Positions 1-6,910 of a DNA stretch of 64,000 nt are shown here, in pieces (the first letter of the stretch is position 1; every line of letters starts with the position of its first letter). The stretch is taken from contig NZ_LIPD01000005.1 in the NCBI RefSeq assembly GCF_001905545.1, positions 62,001-126,000 on the forward strand. Direction: 5' to 3'. Below the pieces are notes generated by a model that did no database searches, was not told the origin of the DNA, and worked only from the letters and a program-made list of their open reading frames with translations. The position numbers and the translations under genes were made by a program. This DNA is from Streptomyces sp. CB02056 (GTDB taxonomy: Bacteria > Actinomycetota > Actinomycetes > Streptomycetales > Streptomycetaceae).

Positions 1-1199
1 CGGGCACCATCGGTCCCGCCCGCCTCGGAGCCGGTGGGCCCCGGGTCAGCGGCGGAGACAACGGGCATGGCCGGCGCACCCGAAGGGGCGTCAACGGCCC
101 GGGGGCCGCCGGTGGCCAGGGGCGAGGCGCTGGCGGGCAGCGCGGTCAGGGGTGCGCCGAGGACCGGGCGGGCGGCCGCGCCACCACCCGACACGGCGGC
201 ACGCTGGACCACCCCTTCGCTCCCCGCACTTCGCGCGGGCGCAGCGGCGGCACCCGGCGACGTCCGTACGACAGCCTCGGGGTTCGCGGACGGCCGCGAG
301 CCGTCGGCGGGTGCGGCCGTCGCCTCCGCGAGTGGCGGCGGCGCCTCCGTGGCCCGGCTCGACGGCTCGGCGACGGCATCCCGCCTGCCGACCGCCCCCG
401 GGACGGCCGTCACCGGGCGCACGGGCAGGGCCCGGGGGCGCCGCGCGACGGTCAACGGTGCGCTGACGGAACGCGGACGGACCGGACGCTCGGCCCCGTA
501 GGGACGCGAGGAGGCGGCGCCCGCAGCGGGCGTCACCCCGGCAGGAGCCGACCCACCGGGCGTCCCGGCATCATTCGCCGACACCGCAGGACGAGGCGAA
601 CTCCCCCGCACCCCACCGGACTTCGGCTCACCGTGCTCCGCCGAACCGGCTGCCGTGGCCGCAGGCCCCGGCGAACCGCCGTCGGCCTTGCCCGTACGTG
701 CCGGACGTGGCCCCGAGCGCACCGGAAGCCGCCGCAGCCGGACGGACCGCTGGACCGGCCGGGCCTGCCGGGCCGTCGCCGGCTCCCCGCTCTCCACGGG
801 CTCTTCCGCCCCGGACTCCCTCGGGAGGACCGGCACGACGAGCTCGTCCCCGCCCGTGCGGACGGGCGCCGGAGAGCCCGGCCCGGCCACCGCCCGCAGG
901 ATGCCGGCCGGCGCGGTCGGGAGGACCGCGTGGCCGAGCGGCCCGCAGAGCGAGGGGTCCTGCCACGCGCTGAGCCGGGACCGGAACCTCAGGCCGTCGC
1001 TGACGCCGTGGCCCGGCCCGGCCAGGGTCGGGACCAGCGGCGCGACCGCGCGCCAGCCCCCGTCCCCGGCCGCCGGTCGCCGCTGAACGACCTCGCCCGT
1101 ACCGCCAGGCGCGCCGTCAGCACCGCTATCGCCGACAGCGGCGTCGCCGCCGCCGCCCCGACGCCGGCCGATCCAGTCCCGAAGCCCCACCCGGCTCAC
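1..1199 (-). CDS. CIS-operon protein with long low-complexity region, partial (C-terminus outside window)
   Basis: Partial gene running off the left edge. I read 399 codons by hand from a GTG at 1199 and found no stop. I do not recognise a family. The GTG overlaps the stop of the 52-aa gene by 4 bp (GTGA), which fixes the start and makes this the last visible gene of the CIS operon. The N-terminus is short and basic (LRDWIGRRR). The only compact-looking part is about residues 55-115 (GVSDGLRFRSRLSAWQ, then GPLGHAVLP). From about 120 on the chain is rich in Pro, Ala, Gly, Ser and Arg and probably disordered. A VQR tripeptide recurs (VVQR at 37-40, PVQR at 148-151, VVQR at 330-333). Position suggests a structural, spacer or cargo-related role, which is inference only. 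Confidence 0.75.
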   Translation of the reverse strand, partial: MSRVGLRDWIGRRRGGGGDAAVGDSGADGAPGGTGEVVQRRPAAGDGGWRAVAPLVPTLAGPGHGVSDGLRFRSRLSAWQDPSLCGPLGHAVLPTAPAGILRAVAGPGSPAPVRTGGDELVVPVLPRESGAEEPVESGEPATARQARPVQRSVRLRRLPVRSGPRPARTGKADGGSPGPAATAAGSAEHGEPKSGGVRGSSPRPAVSANDAGTPGGSAPAGVTPAAGAASSRPYGAERPVRPRSVSAPLTVARRPRALPVRPVTAVPGAVGRRDAVAEPSSRATEAPPPLAEATAAPADGSRPSANPEAVVRTSPGAAAAPARSAGSEGVVQRAAVSGGGAAARPVLGAPLTALPASASPLATGGPRAVDAPSGAPAMPVVSAADPGPTGSEAGGTDGA

Positions 1200-1354
1200 C
1201 CGCCTTCGCTGATGCGGGTGTTGAGCCGGGCGATCTCCCTGACCCACTGCCCGCGTTCGCGGTGGGTCAGGTCGAGGATGTCCTCCCGCTGCCAGTGGAA
1301 GTGGTACGCGATGTACGCGATCTCCTCGTACAGCCGAGCAGGCGCGTACGTCAC
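1196..1354 (-). CDS. Small CIS-operon protein, DUF6760-like (52 aa)
   Basis: A 52-residue protein starting at GTG 1354 and ending at 1196. Both ends overlap their neighbours by 4 bp (GTGA at 1351-1354 and 1196-1199), so translation is probably coupled through the whole operon end. The sequence has the pattern I associate with DUF6760: an N-terminal PARLYEEIAYIAYHFHW, then a short acidic turn, then RGQWVREIARLN. It is probably two helices. Proteins of this kind sit between the tail tube and baseplate genes in actinobacterial CIS loci; their role is not established. I am fairly sure of the gene and moderately sure of the family. Confidence 0.8.
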   Translation of the reverse strand: MTYAPARLYEEIAYIAYHFHWQREDILDLTHRERGQWVREIARLNTRISEGG

Positions 1355-1836
1355 GATTCCCCCAGGCGCCCACCGGCGAGGTCGACCTCGAAGGCGCCGT
1401 CGCAGTGCGGGCAGGTCACCGCGGCGCGCGTGTGGCCTTCGCTGTTGATCCGCTGGTAGAGGTCCTGGAGGAAGGCCACGTCGGTGGCGTACATCCGCTC
1501 GACGATCCCGGCGTGCACGTCGGTGAGGTCGCCGAGCCGGGTGATCACGTGGCTGAGCAGCACCACACTGAGGTAGGCCGGGTTCTCCTTGACCCGCAGG
1601 TCGATCTGCGGCATCAGCTCGTCACGGGCGGTGGCCAGGCGCATGGCACCGTGCCGGTGCACGGTGCCGTCGTCGTCCACGTACCCGATCGGCAGCTCGA
1701 ACTCGAACTCGGTGTGCGGCACCCGCCCCCGGGGCTGCGCCGCCGCCGCTGCCGCCGGGGCCTGCTGCTGCGGCGCGGTGTTCTGAGGGGCCGGAGCCCG
1801 TTCCAGCAGCTCCTCCAGGCCGATCTTGCGCCTCAC
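1351..1836 (-). CDS. CIS tail-assembly-like protein with C-terminal zinc-ribbon motif
   Basis: A 161-aa cytosolic protein. Residues 1-40 are a flexible Ala/Pro/Gln-rich leader after a short helix (GLEELLERAP). Residues 41-85 contain a beta-rich segment (EFELPIGYVDDDGTVHRHG) followed by RLATARDELMPQ, which resembles small phage tail-assembly proteins encoded next to the tube. Residues 86-135 are helical. The C-terminus has CPHCDGAFEVDL, half of a zinc-ribbon-like knuckle. The start overlaps the tube stop by 4 bp (ATGA, 1833-1836) and the stop overlaps the next GTG by 4 bp. It probably helps tube or baseplate assembly. The family call is by pattern and context, not by alignment. Confidence 0.75.
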   Translation of the reverse strand: MRRKIGLEELLERAPAPQNTAPQQQAPAAAAAAQPRGRVPHTEFEFELPIGYVDDDGTVHRHGAMRLATARDELMPQIDLRVKENPAYLSVVLLSHVITRLGDLTDVHAGIVERMYATDVAFLQDLYQRINSEGHTRAAVTCPHCDGAFEVDLAGGRLGES

Positions 1837-2273
1837 TCGACCGAAATCTCCTCGAACACGATGGTCACGGTCTCGGTGGCGGCGCTGGACTCGCCGGCGC
1901 TGAGGGTCGGGCCCTCCCAGCGGCTTGCCCAGGCGTTGAGGAGCTGGATGCGCCGCAGGGTGGCACCGGTGGTGTCCTTGACCTCGATGGTGAGGTTCTG
2001 CCGCGCGGTGTTGATCGCCCCGTTGTTGAGGGTCTCCTTGATCCAGTCCGTGAACGCGCCGCTCTTGTCCAGGCCGCGGGTGATGGTCACCTCGCCGGGG
2101 AGCCGGGCACCGGGCTGCTTGCGGACGATCAGTTTGCCCTCTTGGGTCACCTGCTTGTACTCGACGACGTCCTGTTCGACCGTCAGGTTGCTGATCTCCT
2201 TGACGGACTCGACGTTGTAGCCGCCGAGTTGGACGCCGAATATGTGTGTGGAGAGCGGATCGCCTTCAGCCAT
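1833..2273 (-). CDS. CIS inner tube protein (T4 gp19-like tail tube)
   Basis: A 146-aa protein of the gp19/Hcp-like tail-tube fold, the length usual for contractile-injection tube proteins. Its subunits stack as hexameric rings to form the tube the sheath drives outward. Visible family features are the N-terminal PLSTHIFGVQLGGYNVESVKEISNL, read as two strands (SVKEISNL, DVVEYKQV), the central GEVTITRGLDKSGAFTDW segment and the C-terminal RIQLLNAWASRWEGPTL with final acidic strand. The gene lies directly downstream of the sheath gene, as in other CIS clusters. Its ATG at 2273 follows a GGAAGG ribosome site about 11 nt upstream. Only one tube gene is visible here; CIS loci often carry a second, which would lie left of the window. 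Confidence 0.92.
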   Translation of the reverse strand: MAEGDPLSTHIFGVQLGGYNVESVKEISNLTVEQDVVEYKQVTQEGKLIVRKQPGARLPGEVTITRGLDKSGAFTDWIKETLNNGAINTARQNLTIEVKDTTGATLRRIQLLNAWASRWEGPTLSAGESSAATETVTIVFEEISVE

Positions 2274-2356
2274 GGGTCTGTGTCACCTTCCGATGCGAGG
2301 GGTGCCGAGGGTGCCGAGGAGCGGCACGGAGGGGTGGTGCCGACCGAGCCGGCCGG

Positions 2357-3889
2357 TCATTCGTTGACGAGGCTCGTGCTGTCGGAGAACTGGGACAGCC
2401 GGAACACCACGAACTCCGCGGGCTTCACCGGGGAGACGCCGATCTCGCAGATCACCTGGCCGAGGTCGATGGACTCCGGCGGGTTGTTGTCGCGGTCGCA
2501 CTTGACGTAGAAGGCCTCGGCCGCGGTCTGGCCGAACAGGGCCCCGCGCCGCCACTCCTCGGTGAGGAACGCGGTGATGTTCCGGCGGATGCTGGACCAC
2601 AGCCGGTCGTCGTTGGGCTCGAAGACCACCCACTGGGTCCCCAGGAGGATGGACTCCTCCAGGTAGTTGAACAGCCGGCGGACGTTCAGGTAGCGCCACG
2701 CCGGGTCGGAGGAGAGGGTGCGAGCGCCCCAGATCCGGATGCCGCGCCCGGGGAACGCCCGGACGCAGTTGACGCCGATCGGGTTCAGCAGGTCCTGCTC
2801 GCCCTTGCTGAGACGCAGCTCCAGGTCCACCGCGCCGCGGATGACCTCGTTGGCGGGCGCCTTGTGCACGCCACGCTCGGCGTCGCTGCGGGCCCACACC
2901 CCGGCGACGTGGCCGCTCGGCGGGACCAGCACGTTGCGGCCGCTCGCCGGGTCGAACACCTTGATCCACGGGTAGTAGAGCGCGGCGTAGCGGGAGTCGA
3001 AGCCCGCCTCGTCGTTGCGCCAGGTGCGCATCCGCTGGGCGTTGAGGCCGGGCGGCGGGTCCAGGACGGCGATCCGGTCGCCCATCTGCTCGCAGTGCGA
3101 CATCACCGCCAGCTGGACGGTGCGCAGGCCCTCGTCGTCGAGGTCGCCGCGCTGGTAGGCGCTCATCAGGTCGGGGACCGCGACCATGGTGATCTCGTCG
3201 ATCGCCTCCAGGCCGCCGAAGCCGGTCCGGGCGGCGGCGTCGCCGACGTACTCGGCGGGGTCGAGCCGGCCGGCCGGGGCCGCGGCGGGCGCGGGCGCGG
3301 CGGCCAGGGCGTGACCGCGGCGCTCGGGGCGGCTCGGCGCGGTGCCGGGCTGTTCGGCGACGGCGACCAGCTTCGACTCGCGCAGCTGGGTGACGACGTA
3401 GCCCTTGGTGCTCTTGCGGGTCGAGACGTCGTACGTCTCCACGACCTCGGCGCCCCGGCGCACCAGCAGCCGGAACCGGTCGTCGGGGACGTTCTCGCCC
3501 TCCGCGTCGACGACCTCGACGGACACCTCGCCGCCCGCGCCGGGCAGGGCGGAGAAGAGGAAGCCGGCGATCTCGACCGGCGGGGCCGCGGTGACGGCGG
3601 GGGCGGCGCCGGGCGTCCGCCGGGCCGGGTCGCCGACCCGCACGACGTAGGCGGAGCCGCCGCCGTTGGCGAAGAAGCCGTACACCGAGTGGGCCAGGTA
3701 GGTGCCCTCGGTGAAGCCGCCGAACCGCTGGACGTACTGGTCCCAGTTGGTCACCAGTGTGGGCTCGTGGAAGGGGCCGGTCTCGGCGAAGCCGACGAAC
3801 GCGGCGACGGCCGTGCCGACGCCCTCGATCGGCCGGGCACCGGACTGGACCTCCTCCACGTACACGCCCGGGGTGAGGTACGACGGCAT
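2357..3889 (-). CDS. CIS contractile tail sheath protein
   Basis: A 510-aa phage-tail-sheath homologue, the contracting outer cylinder. The N-terminus YLTPGVYVEEVQSGARPIEG is the standard sheath opening, followed by GVGTAVAAFVGFAETGP. The C-terminal sheath domain is clear (RTLSSDPAWRYLNVRRLF, EESI, then WRRGALFG, FYVKCDRDNNPP and VKPAEFVVFRL). Residues about 215-245 form an Ala/Pro-rich insertion. I chose ATG 3889 rather than upstream in-frame ATGs because it has a GAAGGAG ribosome site 7 nt ahead and matches family N-termini. The 199-bp gap before it holds two palindromes, the only large non-coding interval inside the operon. This is where the high sheath stoichiometry could be set, which is inference. 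Confidence 0.95.
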   Translation of the reverse strand: MPSYLTPGVYVEEVQSGARPIEGVGTAVAAFVGFAETGPFHEPTLVTNWDQYVQRFGGFTEGTYLAHSVYGFFANGGGSAYVVRVGDPARRTPGAAPAVTAAPPVEIAGFLFSALPGAGGEVSVEVVDAEGENVPDDRFRLLVRRGAEVVETYDVSTRKSTKGYVVTQLRESKLVAVAEQPGTAPSRPERRGHALAAAPAPAAAPAGRLDPAEYVGDAAARTGFGGLEAIDEITMVAVPDLMSAYQRGDLDDEGLRTVQLAVMSHCEQMGDRIAVLDPPPGLNAQRMRTWRNDEAGFDSRYAALYYPWIKVFDPASGRNVLVPPSGHVAGVWARSDAERGVHKAPANEVIRGAVDLELRLSKGEQDLLNPIGVNCVRAFPGRGIRIWGARTLSSDPAWRYLNVRRLFNYLEESILLGTQWVVFEPNDDRLWSSIRRNITAFLTEEWRRGALFGQTAAEAFYVKCDRDNNPPESIDLGQVICEIGVSPVKPAEFVVFRLSQFSDSTSLVNE

Positions 3890-3953
3890 ACGCGCTCCTT
3901 CGGCTGGCCCTGCATTTTCGCCGGTCATTCGCCCCCGAGTCTGCTGCCCGGGC

Positions 3954-4009
3954 GGCACCTGGGGACATGTCCCCAGGTGCCGGACCGGGGGCAATGCCGC
4001 TGCCCCCGG
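3954..4009 (-). promoter_or_regulatory. Two strong palindromes in the sheath leader
   Basis: Positions 3954-3981 are a perfect 28-bp palindrome (arm GGCACCTGGGGACA). Positions 3985-3993 and 4001-4009 are a second 9-bp inverted repeat (CCGGGGGCA) with a 7-nt loop. Both lie between the ATPase stop (4089) and the sheath ATG (3889). They could be a partial terminator, an RNA stabiliser of the sheath-tube transcript, or a regulator site for an internal promoter. There is no T-tract on the minus strand. Confidence 0.7.
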
Positions 4010-4088
4010 CGGACACCGCCGTACGTACCCACCGGCCTCCGCCGCCCCGGAAGTGCTCGGCCGTGCCCGCCGGCCACGCGTGAGGTGC

Positions 4089-6203
4089 TCAGCCGTGCCC
4101 CGCGTCGCCGAGGACGCCCAGCCACGGCCCGAACTCGCTCGCCAGCACCAGCCGGCCGAGCTTGCGGTACTCGCCGACCACCGCGGAGACCAGCTGGGCC
4201 ATGCCCAGCGGGGCACCCGTCCCGGCGGCCAGGTAGGCCGCGGAGACGGCGCAGGCCCGGATGGAGCCGCCGGTGAGCTCGAAGTTCCGGGCGCAGTAGT
4301 CCAGGTCGAGGTCGTCGCCGCGGGGCACCAGCGGTCCCAGGCAGCGGTCCCAGAGCCGGCGCCGCTGCGCCTCGTCCGGGAGCGGGAACTCCGCGATGAC
4401 GTCCAGCCGGCGGGTGAACGCCTCGTCGAGGTTGGCCCGCAGGTTGGACGTCAGCACCGCGATGCCGTCGAAGGACTCCATCCGCTGGAGCAGGTAGGCC
4501 GTCTCGACGTTGGCGTGGCGGTCTCGGGCGTCCTTGACCTCCGAGCGCTTGCCGAACAGCGCGTCGGCCTCGTCGAACAGCAGGACGCCGTTGACCTGCG
4601 CGGCCTCGGTGAAGATGCGTTCCAGGTTCTTCTCGGTCTCGCCGATGTACTTGTCCACCACGGTGGCGAGGTCCACCACGTACAGTTCCATGCCGAGTTC
4701 GGCGGCGACCACCTCGGCGGACATCGTCTTGCCGGTGCCGGACTCCCCGGCGAACAGGGCGACCACCCCGTTGCCCCGGCCGCCGCCCGGGCGCATCCGC
4801 CAGCTCCCGAGCACCTGGTCGCGGTGCCGGGCCCGCAGCACGAGTTCGCGCAGCCGGCCCGCGGTGGGGGCGGGCAGCACCAGGTCGGACCAGCCGACCG
4901 CGGGTTCGATCCGGCGGGCGAGCCGGGCCAGGCCCGCGCCGTTCTGCGCCCGCACCGCCGTCCGCAGGTCCTCGGCCCGCACCGGGCGGCGTTCGGCGGC
5001 CGCCGTCCGGGCCGCCACCGAGGCCGCGCGCGCCACCTGCTCCTGGTCCAGCCGGTACGCGGCGACGGCCTCGGCCAGGTCCTCGCTCAGCTCGCCGCCC
5101 GGCTGCCCGCCCAGCGCCTGGGCCCACTGCCCGGCGCGGTCGTGCTCCTCCGGCGGCGGGACGGTGACCACCACGGGGCTCCGCGCCGCCCAGGCCGGGT
5201 CCCAGACCTGGGGGCCGTGCACGACCAGCGGGACGCCGTCGAGTTCCGCGCACAGCTCGCGCAACAGCGCGGCCCGCTCGGGCCGTTCGGGTTCGAGCCG
5301 GTCCAGCGGTCCGAGCACCACGCCGCCCCCGCCCAGCCGCGCCTCGCGGGCGAGCACCCGGACGGTGCCCTCCGGCCGGCGGGCGGCGAGCGCGGCGGCG
5401 TCGACCACCAGCGGCGGCGGGCCGTCGGCCGCGAGGGCGGCCACCGCGAGCGGGCCGGCGTGCCCGCCCCGGTCCAGCAGGTGCACCAGTCCGCCGTCGG
5501 CGGCCAGCGCGCGCAGCCGCTCGTCCGGCCGTTGGAGGCGGGGCCCGGGACCGGCGCGGTGGGCGAGCCCGGCGAGCGCGCCGTCCGGCTCGTCGTCGCC
5601 GAGCAGGTGGGCCGTCACCCGGTCGGGGACGCGCAGGGTGCGGGAGAGCAGCGGGCGGTCCGGCTCGGTGATCTCCAGCAGGCCGCCGGCGACCAGCGGG
5701 GACCGGGCGGAGAACCGGAAGCGGCCGGCGCCGGCGCCGGGCAGTCCGCACAGGTCGAGGGCCAGGCCGATGGTCGCCCGGCGGCGGGTCAGGTCGTCGT
5801 TGAGGTAGCCGTAGAGCTGTTCGAAGCGGGAGTCGAGGTCGGGGGCGAGCGCCACCAGCAGCAGGTCGAGGTCCACCGGGAGCAGGCCGAAGGCGGCGGT
5901 GAGCCGCCCGAGCCGGGAGCCGGGCGGCGGCGCGGGCCCGTCGCCGGGGTCCGCGGCGGCGCGGTGCACGGTGGCGGAGGCCGCCAGGATGCGCTCCACC
6001 GCGTCCGGGCCGAGGTACTGGCCGCGGTACGGGTCGTCCGGGTCGGGGTCGTCGGCGCGGCGTTCGCGCACCGCGGCGCGGACCCGCTGCTCGACCCGGT
6101 GCAGCCGCTCCCAGAGGTGGTCGTGGCCGGGCGGCGCACCGTCGACCGCCTCGTCCAGGTCGACACTCACAGCGTCCTGCCCCTCGTCCAGGTCCACGCT
6201 CAT
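4089..6203 (-). CDS. CIS AAA+ ATPase
   Basis: A 704-aa ATPase of the type found in every CIS cluster, thought to act in assembly or recycling. Residues 1-450 are a helical N-terminal region with an atypical N-terminal AAA-like domain. The AAA+ module follows: Walker A GESGTGKT with Lys492, the VVDKYIGETEKNLERIF segment, Walker B LLFDEAD with Asp544, DARDRHANVETAYLLQRME, sensor 1 LTSN, and the arginine-finger helix DEAFTRRLD. The first 18 residues contain a short internal duplication (VSVDLDE repeated). The ATG at 6203 overlaps the DUF4255 stop by 4 bp. Cytosolic. Confidence 0.93.
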   Translation of the reverse strand: MSVDLDEGQDAVSVDLDEAVDGAPPGHDHLWERLHRVEQRVRAAVRERRADDPDPDDPYRGQYLGPDAVERILAASATVHRAAADPGDGPAPPPGSRLGRLTAAFGLLPVDLDLLLVALAPDLDSRFEQLYGYLNDDLTRRRATIGLALDLCGLPGAGAGRFRFSARSPLVAGGLLEITEPDRPLLSRTLRVPDRVTAHLLGDDEPDGALAGLAHRAGPGPRLQRPDERLRALAADGGLVHLLDRGGHAGPLAVAALAADGPPPLVVDAAALAARRPEGTVRVLAREARLGGGGVVLGPLDRLEPERPERAALLRELCAELDGVPLVVHGPQVWDPAWAARSPVVVTVPPPEEHDRAGQWAQALGGQPGGELSEDLAEAVAAYRLDQEQVARAASVAARTAAAERRPVRAEDLRTAVRAQNGAGLARLARRIEPAVGWSDLVLPAPTAGRLRELVLRARHRDQVLGSWRMRPGGGRGNGVVALFAGESGTGKTMSAEVVAAELGMELYVVDLATVVDKYIGETEKNLERIFTEAAQVNGVLLFDEADALFGKRSEVKDARDRHANVETAYLLQRMESFDGIAVLTSNLRANLDEAFTRRLDVIAEFPLPDEAQRRRLWDRCLGPLVPRGDDLDLDYCARNFELTGGSIRACAVSAAYLAAGTGAPLGMAQLVSAVVGEYRKLGRLVLASEFGPWLGVLGDAGHG

Positions 6204-6910
6204 CGCGCCCTGCCCCTAGGCCGGCGGCCGGGCGGCAGCCCGCGGTCGCGGGGCGCGGCGAAGCCGTCCGGTCCGGGGTCGGTGGCGTCCTGGTAGCGCA
6301 GCCGGCGGCCCGGGCCGTCGGCGGGCGGCGGGCCCGCCGGGGTGGTGTCGCCGGCACGCAGCACCAGCCCCTCGGTGACGGGCGGTCCGGCCGGGGTGCG
6401 TCCGCCGGGCAGCGGGGCGAGCACCCGCAGGTCGACGGAGGGCCGCAGCTCCCCGCCGAGCGAGGACCAGACGTCGGACACCGACGGCAGGCCGGTGTCG
6501 CGTCCCGCGATGTCCAGTCCGACGGTCAGTCCGAGTTCGGCGAGCGTGCCGGTGAGCAGCCGGGCGGGCAGCGTGTCGGTGGCGGTCAGGCACTGCAGCA
6601 CCTCGGCGAGCAGCCGGTGCTCGTCCTGCGGCCGGTTGGTCCAGGCGGTGACCAGGTAGGCCAGCTCGAACCAGCGGGGCGCGGGGCGGTGGCCGGTCAC
6701 CAGGCCGTCCGCGTCGTGCTCCGCGACGGTGCCGGCCTGTCGGCGGCCGGTGTCCTCGCGGAGCCCGTACAGGAAGACGCTGACGGTGGGGGCGTTGCGC
6801 CGGGCGGCGAAGTCCCGGGTGGGGGCGTCGAAGACGACTTCGATGCCTCGTTCGGGCAGCCCGGTCTCGGCGAGCAGCTGCCGCAGCGCCTCGTCGACCT
6901 CGTGGATCAC
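6200..6910 (-). CDS. DUF4255 protein (CIS tail terminator/cap-like)
   Basis: A 236-aa protein of DUF4255 type, the family that supplies the terminator or cap at the far end of CIS tubes. It starts at GTG 6910 (VIHEVDEALRQLLAE), which overlaps the stop of the PD40 gene by 4 bp (GTGA). A longer in-frame extension exists but runs antisense-like through the PD40 gene and is rejected. Domain features are the N-terminal helix, VSVFLYGLRED, the RWFELAYLVTAW strand-helix, DEHRLLAEVLQCLTA and SLGGELRPSVDLRV. The last 45 residues are Pro/Arg-rich and probably disordered. The next gene (ATPase) overlaps by 4 bp. Confidence 0.9.
   Translation of the reverse strand: MIHEVDEALRQLLAETGLPERGIEVVFDAPTRDFAARRNAPTVSVFLYGLREDTGRRQAGTVAEHDADGLVTGHRPAPRWFELAYLVTAWTNRPQDEHRLLAEVLQCLTATDTLPARLLTGTLAELGLTVGLDIAGRDTGLPSVSDVWSSLGGELRPSVDLRVLAPLPGGRTPAGPPVTEGLVLRAGDTTPAGPPPADGPGRRLRYQDATDPGPDGFAAPRDRGLPPGRRPRGRAR

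Noticed and set aside
4052..4097. Short direct repeat GTGCTCGGCCGTGCC / GTGCTCAGCCGTGCC at the end of the ATPase gene
   Set aside because: A single local duplication without other structure; the sheath-leader palindromes are the stronger signal.
2246..4276. A plus-strand open frame of about 676 codons opposite the sheath and tube genes
   Set aside because: It is antisense to well-supported CIS genes and low in complexity, a normal product of high-GC codon bias.
3702..6296. A plus-strand open frame of about 864 codons opposite the AAA+ ATPase
   Set aside because: Antisense to an ATPase with all catalytic motifs; Gly/Arg/Ala-rich with no domain.
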